This document shows, piece by piece, positions 35,912-44,787 of a stretch of DNA of 64,000 bases; within the stretch, counting starts at the first letter, position 1; every line of letters begins with the position of its first letter. Origin of the DNA: Myxococcus qinghaiensis (GTDB taxonomy: Bacteria; Myxococcota; Myxococcia; Myxococcales; Myxococcaceae); the NCBI RefSeq assembly GCF_024198215.1, contig NZ_JAKCFA010000027.1, positions 62,001 through 126,000 on the forward strand. The letters are read 5' to 3'. The notes under the pieces were generated by a model that made no database searches, was not told the origin of the DNA, and saw only the letters and a list, made by a program, of their open reading frames with translations. The position numbers were made by a program, and so were the translations under genes.

Positions 35912-36041
35912 GCTGAGCTGCGTCGAGCTGGGCTGCGTCGCGCTGAGCTGCGTCGCGCTGAGCTGAGCTGCGTCGCGCTGAGCTGCGTCGAGCTGAGCTG
36001 TGTCGCGTTGAGCTGCGTCAAGCTGAGCGGGGTCGAGCTGC
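35912..36041. repeat. 15-bp minisatellite, eight imperfect copies
   Basis: Eight imperfect copies of a 15-bp unit GCTGCGTCGCGCTGA, with two 5-bp partial units (35912-35916 and 35962-35966), follow the preceding stop codon immediately. Because the unit is a multiple of three, one antisense frame stays open through it, coding for a five-residue repeat rich in Gln, Leu, Ser and Ala; I do not regard that as a gene. Confidence 0.85.
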
Positions 36042-36161
36042 TGAGCGACATGGCTTGCGTGCGCGGCAAGGAGGCCCGGAGCCCGCGAGCCGCTGCGCAT
36101 CGTCAGTGAATGGGGCTAGGCTGACCGGAAGGCACAGGGTCATCCGGGGGTGGTCTCGCGC

Positions 36162-39100
36162 ATGTGGCGAAGGCTTGGAATCGGCGTGGGACTTCTGCTC
36201 CTGACGACACTCTTCGTGGGCCACTTCCTGCGCGGTGAAGGCGCGGTGGACGGACGTGCGCGTGGCGCGACCTCCTCTGGCGGTGACTCCGAAGGCCGGA
36301 GGTCCTCCTGGAGCGCGCTGCTCGCGGCCCCCATCGCTCCCCGAGGCGATGGGATGATGCGAGGCCGGGTGGTCGGCCCCGCAGGTCCTGTCGCAGGTGC
36401 GGTCGTGGTGGCCACCGAAGCGACACCGGGCGAGCCGCTGCGCGAACAGCCTTGCGACTGTGGTCGGCCCTGCGAGCTGAAGCTGCTGAGCAGCTCCTGT
36501 CGGCCGGAGGGCCTGCTGGCCTGGTTGGAATCAGGCGCGGGAGAGTTGCCACCCCAGGCTCGCGCCACGACGGACGCGGAGGGGCGCTTCACGCTCGCGG
36601 GCCTGGCGGCGGGGCAATACTCGGTGTGGGCCGAGGGACCGCGAGGCGTGGGGCTGGCCGAGGACGTCGCCGCGGGCAGTGAGGATATCGAGGTGCGGTT
36701 GGGTGGAGGACCTTCGCTGTCGGGCAGGGTGTGGGACGAACTCGAGCAACCGGTGGCGGACGCCCGCGTCACCGCCATCCTCGTCGCGCATCACCGCTCC
36801 TTCGAAGTGTCCACGGCGAAGGATGGACGCTTCCAGTTCGAGTCGTTGCCCGTCGGAGACTACAGCGTCCTCGTCTCCAAGGAGGGGATGCTCCCGGAGC
36901 ACGCGCAGCCCCGTGGAGCCGCCATGCGGCGGTTGTTGGACGTGAGGATGGTGCGCTCACGTCCGCTCTCGGGGCGCGTCGTCATGGGCGAGACACCTGT
37001 CCCCGGTGCCCGCGTGACGTGTGGGGGCTCCGAGTGGATTCGGGAGACCGTCGCCGACAACGAGGGTCGCTTCACCTTCGAGGCCCTGCGGCCTGCCCGG
37101 TACGCGTTCTCCGCCACCCATGGCGAGGCCTGGGCCGAGGAGCGCGTCGGTCTGGTGCCTGGGAGCGACCCCCCCGAGGTCATACTGGCTCTCGGCAATG
37201 CCCGGTTGCTGCCCGGCGAGGTGCGGGACTCCAGAGGGGCGCCCATCGTCGGAGCCAGTGTCTCCGCGTTCTTGGTGACTTCGCCCGACGTTCCCCGGTG
37301 GAAGCAGGCGACCACCGACGCTCGCGGGACCTTCTCGTTGGGGCCGGCGGCTCGGGGCCACTACTCCGTCCATGTCGAGGCGACGGGCTTCCTCGACCAC
37401 CGGGAGGACGTGAGGCTGGCCGCGGACACCGCGCCGCTCGCCATCGTGTTGCGCGACGCCGTCACGGTGGAGGGCGTGGTGGTGGATACGGAGGGACATC
37501 CCCTGGCGGGAGCCAACCTCACCCTGATGTTCGCGAGCGACCTGCGCGGCCCTTTCGATGCGTCGGTCCTCGCGAGGGATGACCTGGAGCTGGAGAGCCT
37601 CGCGAAGAGTCACGAGGACGGCTCGTTCGTCATCGCCGCCGAGGCCTCGGGGGAGCGTGGCCTGGTCGTCCACCATGATGCCTATCGGTCGACGTGGCTG
37701 CCCGTGACGTCACCTCAAAAGGGGCTCCGGGTGGTGCTCGAACAGGGCGCCACGGTGACTGGCGAGGTGCTGAGCGAGACGGGCGAGCCGGTGCTGTCCG
37801 CCCACGTGGGCCTGGTGTCACAGCAGCCAGAGGTGAAGCCCTCTGGCGTCAAGCGGGCGCTCACGGATGCGAAGGGCCGCTTCGCGCTCCAGGGCATCGA
37901 GGCGGGACAGCATTCTCTCTTTGTCGCCCGGACTGACTCGGACACGGAGCGCCGGTTGGCCACGCGGCTCGAGGTGCGGGGGCGTGAGCCCGTGCATGTG
38001 CGCCTCCAGTTCGTCGCGGGGCTGTCTCTCTCCGGCGTCGTCGAGGACGGGGAGGGCCATCCCCTCGAAGGCGTCCTGGTGCGTGCGACGCCGACCGGGA
38101 AGGCCGTGGTGGTGGGGGCTCGAGGCGATGATTCCGGCGCTCGTGTCCTGTCGTATCCAGGAGAGGCCTCGGGCAAGACCGACGAGGAGGGGCGCTTCGA
38201 GCTGCGCCAGCTCGTTCCGGGGACGTACGCGCTGATGGCGCGACGGGCAGGCCATCAGTTGGATGAGACCCGGAATCGAGGCGCCACGAGGAGCCGGAGC
38301 CACCCGATATCCGTGCCGGCCGAGGCGGGTGACTCCGAGGTGCGTCTGGTGATGCGCCGGGATGAGGGCGTCCGGGGGCGGTTGGTCCGTGAGGATGGCA
38401 CTCCCATCACCCGGTTCCAGCTGTGGGACGCCACCATCACCCACCCACAGGGCGAGTTCTTCCAGCGCACCTACGGCGGCGAGGAGGTGAAGCTCCGTTT
38501 CCACGCGACCGGCTTCGCGAGCCTGTCGCTGACAGTGGGCATGACGAAGGGACAGTCGCTGGACCTGGGAGCCGTGGTCCTCCACCCGGGGCGACAGGTC
38601 CGGGGGCGCGTGACGGACGCGGCGACGGGAAGGCCCGTGGCGGGGGCCCTGGTGGGCACGGGTGACGTCCCCGAGGATGCCGAGGACTGGGTTCGCGAGA
38701 CGCGGCTCGACGAGGAGACGGGGGCGGTGAGGACGCGGCAGGACGGCACCTTCATCCTCCCTCATGTGATGGAGCGGCCGTATGCGCTCACCGTGACGCA
38801 CGCTTCGTATTCGCAGAAGCGCCTGATGCTGGGCGCCGAGCAGGACGAGGTCGCCGTGGCGCTCGACGCGGGGGCCCTGATGAGCGGCACCGTGAGGGGG
38901 CTGGGGAACGAGACCGCCACCGTGGTCCTCTCGGCCGAAGCGAGTGGCTTTCGGAGGGAGGTGCCGGTGCTCTCCGGCCGGTTCGAGCAAGGCGGACTCC
39001 CGCCAGGGGCCTATGTCGTGGCCGTCAGTGTCGATGTCTCCGAAGAGGAGGAAGCGTTGCCTCCGGTGTTCGTGGCACAGCGGGTCCAGGTCCCCGCCAC

Positions 39101-39473
39101 CGGCACGGTGACGGTGGACTTCGCACCGCGTCAGGATGGGGTGACGCTCCACCTGCGCGTCGCGGGTGCGGGAGAGGACTCCATGGCGGTCCTCGCGCAA
39201 GGAACAGTGCCTGTTCCGAGCACGAAGGGAGACATGGCGCAGCTCCTGTCCCTCTACCCGCGCGTGCTGACAAAGGCGGGCGGCGGGTGGACGTTCCGCT
39301 CGCAGCCAGAGGGGACCTATACGGTCTTCGTCTTTCGACGCGGTGAGCCGCATCCCTTCAGTTGCGTGCGAGAGGAGTTGACGCTGCCGGGCACGGGGGA
39401 GGTGACGCGGGAGCTGACGCCCTCGTGGACGCCGCTGCCGACGATGCTGTTGTTGAGCATGAACTGGTACTGA
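36162..39473 (+). CDS. Giant membrane-anchored protein with many carboxypeptidase-regulatory-like domains
   Basis: 1103 residues. An N-terminal hydrophobic segment (about 8-24) anchors or exports it. The rest is a chain of roughly ten carboxypeptidase regulatory-like (CnaB/transthyretin-type) beta-sandwich domains. Each is marked by GxVxDxxGxPxxGAxV, then TDARGTFSLGPA or EGRFELRQLVPGTY. Such chains form extended surface rods. A Cys-rich patch with the stretch CDCGRPCEL occurs at about 98-113. A GTG at 36150 lies four codons upstream and is an alternative start. It may carry out adhesion or scaffold roles; no catalytic domain is visible. Confidence 0.8.
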   Translation: MWRRLGIGVGLLLLTTLFVGHFLRGEGAVDGRARGATSSGGDSEGRRSSWSALLAAPIAPRGDGMMRGRVVGPAGPVAGAVVVATEATPGEPLREQPCDCGRPCELKLLSSSCRPEGLLAWLESGAGELPPQARATTDAEGRFTLAGLAAGQYSVWAEGPRGVGLAEDVAAGSEDIEVRLGGGPSLSGRVWDELEQPVADARVTAILVAHHRSFEVSTAKDGRFQFESLPVGDYSVLVSKEGMLPEHAQPRGAAMRRLLDVRMVRSRPLSGRVVMGETPVPGARVTCGGSEWIRETVADNEGRFTFEALRPARYAFSATHGEAWAEERVGLVPGSDPPEVILALGNARLLPGEVRDSRGAPIVGASVSAFLVTSPDVPRWKQATTDARGTFSLGPAARGHYSVHVEATGFLDHREDVRLAADTAPLAIVLRDAVTVEGVVVDTEGHPLAGANLTLMFASDLRGPFDASVLARDDLELESLAKSHEDGSFVIAAEASGERGLVVHHDAYRSTWLPVTSPQKGLRVVLEQGATVTGEVLSETGEPVLSAHVGLVSQQPEVKPSGVKRALTDAKGRFALQGIEAGQHSLFVARTDSDTERRLATRLEVRGREPVHVRLQFVAGLSLSGVVEDGEGHPLEGVLVRATPTGKAVVVGARGDDSGARVLSYPGEASGKTDEEGRFELRQLVPGTYALMARRAGHQLDETRNRGATRSRSHPISVPAEAGDSEVRLVMRRDEGVRGRLVREDGTPITRFQLWDATITHPQGEFFQRTYGGEEVKLRFHATGFASLSLTVGMTKGQSLDLGAVVLHPGRQVRGRVTDAATGRPVAGALVGTGDVPEDAEDWVRETRLDEETGAVRTRQDGTFILPHVMERPYALTVTHASYSQKRLMLGAEQDEVAVALDAGALMSGTVRGLGNETATVVLSAEASGFRREVPVLSGRFEQGGLPPGAYVVAVSVDVSEEEEALPPVFVAQRVQVPATGTVTVDFAPRQDGVTLHLRVAGAGEDSMAVLAQGTVPVPSTKGDMAQLLSLYPRVLTKAGGGWTFRSQPEGTYTVFVFRRGEPHPFSCVREELTLPGTGEVTRELTPSWTPLPTMLLLSMNWY

Positions 39474-39524
39474 CGGCGCCAGGCCTCTTCGCGGCGCGGT
39501 TCCTGGCGACTACGATTGTGCGCC

Positions 39525-39929
39525 ATGTCCCGCCTCCGTCCGCTGTCTCTCGTGGCCCTGCTCGCGTTGGCCTTTGCTCCGCTGGCGCTCGCCGCTGCTG
39601 GCACCCCCCAGCTCCAGGCCTTCTTCCAGCCCGAGCTGACCAGCACCAGCTATCAGCAGAAGGCCTACGCCCAGGTCGCCGGCAAGTGGAAGCAGCCGGC
39701 GCGCAAGGGATTGCCGGCCGTGGGCCGCAGGACGGTGGTCCAGGCTGTGATTGGCCGCGATGGCAAGCTCGTCACGGTGGTGGTCTCCCAGGAGTCGGGC
39801 TCCAAGGTCTGGGATGACGCCGCGCTGGCCGCCGTGAAGAAGGCCGCGCCGTTCGCGCCGCTGCCCAAGGACTACGCGCTGGCCACGCTCGATGCGCACT
39901 TCCATGTCGCGTGGGTCGCCGCTCCGTGA
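39525..39929 (+). CDS. Small secreted TonB-C-domain protein
   Basis: 134 residues: a signal peptide (about 1-23) and a single TonB C-terminal-type domain. Diagnostic features are KWKQP at the start of the fold, VVQAVIGRDGKLVTVVVSQESG, DDAALAAVKKAAPFAPLP and the final strand. Standalone TonB-C proteins may contact periplasmic or outer-membrane partners, but this one lacks the N-terminal membrane anchor and Pro-rich arm of true TonB. It ends 35 nt before the next gene and may be cotranscribed with it. Confidence 0.8.
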   Translation: MSRLRPLSLVALLALAFAPLALAAAGTPQLQAFFQPELTSTSYQQKAYAQVAGKWKQPARKGLPAVGRRTVVQAVIGRDGKLVTVVVSQESGSKVWDDAALAAVKKAAPFAPLPKDYALATLDAHFHVAWVAAP

Positions 39930-39964
39930 ATTTCCTCGCGCGCTCGTCCGTCCCGGCCCCATCG

Positions 39965-42900
39965 ATGAAATGCCCGCCCCGCTGCTTCGCGCCCCTGCTC
40001 CTGCTCGCGCTCGCCCTGGTGGCCTCGCCCGTCGAAGCGGCACGCAAGCCTCGAAGCATCGAGAGCGCGACGAGCGTCGTCAAACTCTGGTCCGAGTCCC
40101 AGCACGTCTACGTGAAGGGGGACGTCGGAGTCTCCGAGGAGCAGCTCGAGGAGCTGGAGGCCTGGCTCGCGACGAACGCGCCCCACTGGACGGTGGTGTT
40201 CCTCTGGAGCGCGGCGGGGGAGCGCTTCGTCGACGCGGAGGGGACGCGCTTCACGGGCATCGACGCCGCGCTGCATGCCCTGGGCAAGGGCTTGTCCAAT
40301 CGCACCCGCTTCGGCGCGCTGAAGCACCCGAGGACGCAGGAGCCGGACGGCGCCGTGTTCCTGGTGTCCCTGGCGGAGAGGAACCTGTCGTACTTCGGCT
40401 CGGAGGCGCAGGACCGGCGCAAGGCGGGAGAGGCGCAGTGGAAGGGCGACCTGGATGCTCGGGCCATCGAGGCCATGCGCAATGGCGGGCGCATCATCGA
40501 CGCGGCGAAGAACACCGTGACGCTCGTCGACTCGCGGGTGGCCACGGCCATCGACCAGGAGGTGGCCGAGCGCGCCCGACTCATCGAGGCCCTGCGCGGC
40601 CGGCTCCTGGCGATGCAGACGGAGCTGCCGCGTCTCACGGAGCAACGGCTCGCGGCCTTCGGGACGGCGCTGCCTCCGGGCCTTTCGCGCGCGGCCGTGG
40701 ACCTCGCAGGCGCGGAGCGGCAGGTCGTCCAGGCCCTGGCATTGCTGACGCCTCCGGAGAAGGCCGGCCTCGCGAAGGCGACGGCGGTGCATGACGGAGT
40801 GCGGGCGAGCCTCGACGGGCTGCGTACGGCGCTGGAGGAGCATCGGTCCGCGTCCGAGCGACTGAAGGCGCTGGAGTCCGCGCAGGTGACGCTGGCCGCG
40901 AATCCGCTGGCCGCGTTTGCCTCCGAGCGGCTCGCGGAGCTGCTCGCCGCGACGGAGACGGCGCGAGGCGCGGTGCGCGACATGACGCCCGCTCACGGTG
41001 CCGCGCTCACCACGGCCGAGGCCGTGCGCGCGAAGGTCACCGAGACGCTGGAGGCGGCGGGGCGGGATGGCCAGCGGCTCAATGCACTGGCGAAGCTGCT
41101 GGAGGACCTGGCGGCGAGGCCCGAAGTGGAAGAGTTCCGGGGGGCGCTCGACGAGGCCCGGCTGGCGTGGGGGAAGGCTCGCGAGGCGTTCGTGGCGCGG
41201 ACTGGCACCTACGGCGTGCTGCTCCGGGCGAGCGAAGAGTCCTACCAGCGGGCCTTCGTGGAGGCGGACGAGGCGCAGCAGGCACGGCGGATGCGCACCG
41301 GCGGAGGGGCGGCGGGTGGGGCGGGCCTGCTCATCGCGGGGTTGCTGGCGCGTCGTCGGCGCAACGCGAGCCGGCTCAAGGCCACCGAGCTTCATGCCCG
41401 CTGGCGCACGGCCATCGACGAGAAGACGCACGCGCTCTTCGGGCTCCTGGAGCGCACGCACCTGTGCGCCGGTCAGTCCCGCGACGACATCGCGAGGCGC
41501 TTCGAGGGCCTCACCCGGGAGCGAGGGCAGCAGCTCGCCTCCGACGTGGACGAGCTGTTCCTCCTCGCCACCGCCGCCGCGCGTGTGCTGCATCGGGCCG
41601 AGGACCTGCTCGCCGGCTCCGGGATGACGAACGCGCTGGGGGCCCACCTGGGGACGGCTCGTTACGAGCAGGTCACCCGCCTGCTGCGCGACGAGCCCAT
41701 CGTCTTCCACCCCGACGAGGGCGTGGAGGGCGTGCTCCGTGGGCCACGCACCGACGCGCAGCGACTCATCGGAGACCTGAAGAGCTATCAGCCCTTCTCG
41801 CTCTCCTTCGAGGCCTTGCTGGAGGCATTCAACACCCACGCCGAGCGGGCCCTGGTGTTGTTGGTCTCCCTGGAGACGGCTTCATTCACTTCAGTGGAGG
41901 CGCTGACCGCGCTGAAGGACTTCATCGCCGAGCTGGGGGAGGGTGCTCCCGGGGACGCGGTGCTGCGCGTGAGGGAGGTCACCGGTCAGGTTGTGCCGTG
42001 CCTGGATGCGCTCGTGAAGCAGGCCCGGCCCTTGTTGAAGGCGGACCCGCTCGCCGCGCTGGAGGGGCCGCTCGCGGAGGGTGGACGGCGGATGGTGGAT
42101 GCGCGGGCCCTCATGGCGGTGCTGGCCTCGGCATCGCGCGAGGTGCTCCCGGTGGTGTCTCGAGCGGGGCGGGCGCTCGAGGACGCGGGCCTGTCGCGTC
42201 GGTGGTTGGATGACGCCATCGCCGCGTTGGGGCACACGGCGGAGGAGACGGCGAAGACGCTGGTGGAGCGGCCAGCGAAGGAAGCCGTGGAGTCGCTGGA
42301 GAAGTCCTTCGCGGCCCTGGCCACGCGAGCGAGTGAAGCGGAGGAGCTGGTGGCGCTCGCGGCCCGGGCCCGTGATGCCCTGGCGCGCGTGGAGCTGGAG
42401 ACGGCCACGGCCCGCGAGGAGCTGGGGACGTCGATGGACAAGCCCGCCTCGGCGATGCTGCATGAGAAGGACGCCGACCCGTCGGACCGGCACGCCTTGG
42501 GTGCGGGCTCGCTGCACGAGGCACGCGAGGCGCTCGGGGATGGGAAGTTGGATGCCGCGCTCGCGGGACTCACGGCCGCGTTGACGCGCGTGGGAGAGGT
42601 GGAGGCGCTCCTCGCTGGCAGTCGCGAAGCCCTGAAGACCTTCGCCGCGCGTCGTGACGCGTGTCGCGCGGACGCCCGGCGTCTGGAGGCTCGCGTGGCG
42701 GACGGCACGGTGCTGCTGGAGGCGCTGACTCGTCGCTATCGCCCCTCCGCGCTGCGCCTGCGGCCGGAGGACCCGGTGCATCCGGAGGCCAATGGCACGG
42801 TGCAGGACAACGTCTCCGAGGTCGCCACCCATCTCGGCGAGGCGGCGAAGCGCCTGACGGAGTCGGAGCTGGCCCATGCGGAGGCCCGGTTGCTGGCCTC

Positions 42901-43897
42901 CGCCGCGCTGCTGTCGGTCGTGGAGGCGCGGCACGCCCAGGCCCACGTCCGGCTCGACGAGGTCGACGAGAAGTCGAGGCGGCTCCAGTCCGTGGAGGAG
43001 GGCAATGCCAGGACGCTCCTGCTCGCCCAGGGGCTGAGCGCGGCGTGTGACGCCGACGCGTCGGACGCGCGCACGATGCAGCCCACGCACAAGGCCCGGG
43101 AGACTGCCCGGCAGGTCCTCCTGGCGGCGGTGACAGCGGCGGAGTCACGGCCCGCGGATCCCTTCGACGCCGCCGAGCGCCTCGTCTCCGCCTGTCTTTC
43201 AATGGAGCAGGTGCGGCAGGCCGCCGCGTCTGACCGGGCCCACCATGCCCAGGCGGAGGAGAGCCTGGCCTCGGCCGACCGCGCCGTGTCCTCCGCGGAC
43301 CGGTGGATTCGTCAGGCCGCCAACGACGGCATCGGCGACAGCCGCGCGACGACGGCGGCCATCAGCGGCCTGACCACCCTGCGTCGCGAGCTCGATTCGA
43401 CGAAGAAGGCCTTCGCGCAGCCCCATGGAGACTGGCTGGCCTTCGACAGGACCGCGGACCGCATCGCCTCCGAGGCCGCGCGCAAGACGGCGGACCTGCG
43501 GGGCGAGCTTCGCGCCGCGGAGGAGGCCTCTGACGCCATCCGGTCCGCCGCCAGCCTGGTGCAGTCCGCCGCGACGTGGATGGGGAGGGCGGGGGGCGCC
43601 CAGCTCGACGCCGCGCGCCGCTCGCTCGACAGGGGGCTCTACGAGGAGGCTCTCCGGTCCGCGGACGCGGCGACCCGCGAGGCTCGCGATGCCATCGAGG
43701 AGGCCGAGCGCGAGGCCGAGCGCGAGGAGGAGCGTCGTCGCGACGAGGCCCGTGCGAGGGCTCGCGCGGCGTCGTCCTTCTCCAGCTCCTCTTCTTCCGG
43801 CTCCTCGTCTTCGAGCAGCGGCTCCGGCTTCTCCAGCTCTTCCTACGGCAGCGGTTCTTCGGGGAGCGGCTCGGGCTTCGGCAGTTCGAGTTGGTAA
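39965..43897 (+). CDS. Giant TPM-like helical membrane protein with Ser/Gly tail
   Basis: 1310 residues. A signal peptide (about 1-26) is followed by a region (about 35-150) with WTVVFLWSAAGERF and GAVFLVSLAERNLSYFG that resembles a diverged TPM domain. A predicted transmembrane segment (about 447-466, GGGAAGGAGLLIAGLL then RRRR) divides two long Ala/Glu/Leu-rich helical regions. The C-terminal 45 residues are a Ser/Gly-rich low-complexity tail ending in Trp, like the tail of YgcG/TPM proteins. The plan suggests an envelope protein with a large cytoplasmic coiled domain. I do not know its function. The ATG at 39965 was selected because it begins the signal peptide. Confidence 0.75.
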   Translation: MKCPPRCFAPLLLLALALVASPVEAARKPRSIESATSVVKLWSESQHVYVKGDVGVSEEQLEELEAWLATNAPHWTVVFLWSAAGERFVDAEGTRFTGIDAALHALGKGLSNRTRFGALKHPRTQEPDGAVFLVSLAERNLSYFGSEAQDRRKAGEAQWKGDLDARAIEAMRNGGRIIDAAKNTVTLVDSRVATAIDQEVAERARLIEALRGRLLAMQTELPRLTEQRLAAFGTALPPGLSRAAVDLAGAERQVVQALALLTPPEKAGLAKATAVHDGVRASLDGLRTALEEHRSASERLKALESAQVTLAANPLAAFASERLAELLAATETARGAVRDMTPAHGAALTTAEAVRAKVTETLEAAGRDGQRLNALAKLLEDLAARPEVEEFRGALDEARLAWGKAREAFVARTGTYGVLLRASEESYQRAFVEADEAQQARRMRTGGGAAGGAGLLIAGLLARRRRNASRLKATELHARWRTAIDEKTHALFGLLERTHLCAGQSRDDIARRFEGLTRERGQQLASDVDELFLLATAAARVLHRAEDLLAGSGMTNALGAHLGTARYEQVTRLLRDEPIVFHPDEGVEGVLRGPRTDAQRLIGDLKSYQPFSLSFEALLEAFNTHAERALVLLVSLETASFTSVEALTALKDFIAELGEGAPGDAVLRVREVTGQVVPCLDALVKQARPLLKADPLAALEGPLAEGGRRMVDARALMAVLASASREVLPVVSRAGRALEDAGLSRRWLDDAIAALGHTAEETAKTLVERPAKEAVESLEKSFAALATRASEAEELVALAARARDALARVELETATAREELGTSMDKPASAMLHEKDADPSDRHALGAGSLHEAREALGDGKLDAALAGLTAALTRVGEVEALLAGSREALKTFAARRDACRADARRLEARVADGTVLLEALTRRYRPSALRLRPEDPVHPEANGTVQDNVSEVATHLGEAAKRLTESELAHAEARLLASAALLSVVEARHAQAHVRLDEVDEKSRRLQSVEEGNARTLLLAQGLSAACDADASDARTMQPTHKARETARQVLLAAVTAAESRPADPFDAAERLVSACLSMEQVRQAAASDRAHHAQAEESLASADRAVSSADRWIRQAANDGIGDSRATTAAISGLTTLRRELDSTKKAFAQPHGDWLAFDRTADRIASEAARKTADLRGELRAAEEASDAIRSAASLVQSAATWMGRAGGAQLDAARRSLDRGLYEEALRSADAATREARDAIEEAEREAEREEERRRDEARARARAASSFSSSSSSGSSSSSSGSGFSSSSYGSGSSGSGSGFGSSSW

Positions 43898-43934
43898 TCG
43901 CGGGCAGGCGCACGGACGGTTATGGTGCGCCCCC

Positions 43935-44660
43935 ATGGCAACTCCTCATATCTCCGCGGCACCCGGCGACTTCGCCGACGTGGTGCTGATGCCCGGTGAC
44001 CCCCTCCGGGCTCGCTATATCTCCGAGCGCTTCCTGACGGACGCCCAGGGCGTCACCTCGGTGCGCAACATGTTCGGCTTCACCGGCACCTATCAGGGCC
44101 GCCGCGTCTCGGTGATGGGACACGGCATGGGGGTGCCGTCCATCTCCATCTACGCCACCGAGCTGGTCAAGGTGTACGGCGCCCGCGTGCTCATCCGCGT
44201 GGGGAGCTGCGGCGCGCTCCGCCCGGACGTGAAGCTGCGGGACGTCATCGTCGCCACCGGGGCGGGCACCGACTCGAAGGTGAACCGGATGCGGCTCCTG
44301 GACCACGACTTCGCGGCCGTGCCGGACTTCCAGCTCGCCCGGTGGGCGATGGAGGCGGCGGAGCGGCGGAACAAGGCCGTGCGCGCGGGCACCGTCTTCA
44401 CCTCGGACTTGTTCTACCACCCGCAAGAGCAGCTCACCGCCGCGCTGGTGCGCATGGGCGTGCTGGCCATCGAGATGGAGGTTGCTGGCCTGTATGGCGT
44501 AGCAGCCGAGTTCGGGGCGCGTGCCCTGGCCCTGCTCACCGTGTCGGACCACCTCCAGACGGGTGAGGCCCTCTCTCCCCAGGACCGGCAGACCTCGTTC
44601 GACGAGATGATTGAGCTGGCGCTCGACGTGGCCCTCAAGGTGCCGGCTCCGACGCCCTGA
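43935..44660 (+). CDS. deoD: Purine-nucleoside phosphorylase, DeoD type
   Basis: 241 residues, close to the 239 of E. coli DeoD. Visible motifs are the phosphate loop GDPLRA, GHGMGVPS, RVGSCGAL, the base/ribose-binding EMEVAGLYGVA and the catalytic SDH near the C terminus. It cleaves purine nucleosides to base and ribose-1-phosphate in the cytoplasm for salvage. The start at 43935 matches the family N terminus (ATPHISAAPGDFADVVLMPGD). It follows the TPM-like gene by 37 bp but is functionally unrelated. Confidence 0.96.
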   Translation: MATPHISAAPGDFADVVLMPGDPLRARYISERFLTDAQGVTSVRNMFGFTGTYQGRRVSVMGHGMGVPSISIYATELVKVYGARVLIRVGSCGALRPDVKLRDVIVATGAGTDSKVNRMRLLDHDFAAVPDFQLARWAMEAAERRNKAVRAGTVFTSDLFYHPQEQLTAALVRMGVLAIEMEVAGLYGVAAEFGARALALLTVSDHLQTGEALSPQDRQTSFDEMIELALDVALKVPAPTP

Positions 44661-44787
44661 CGCGGACAGTCGCACGCGGGAAGTGTGGCCTCGGCCACGC
44701 CCGGAGCGCCCCCCGGGGCAGGGGGGGCGCCAAAAAATCTGGGAGGGGCTTTGTGCTCGAACGATTCTCGGGCCATCCTTCGGCCCG

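Noticed and set aside
35734..36100. Open frames on the minus strand across the minisatellite
   Set aside because: They arise because the 15-bp unit is a multiple of three; the product is a short repeat without a ribosome site.
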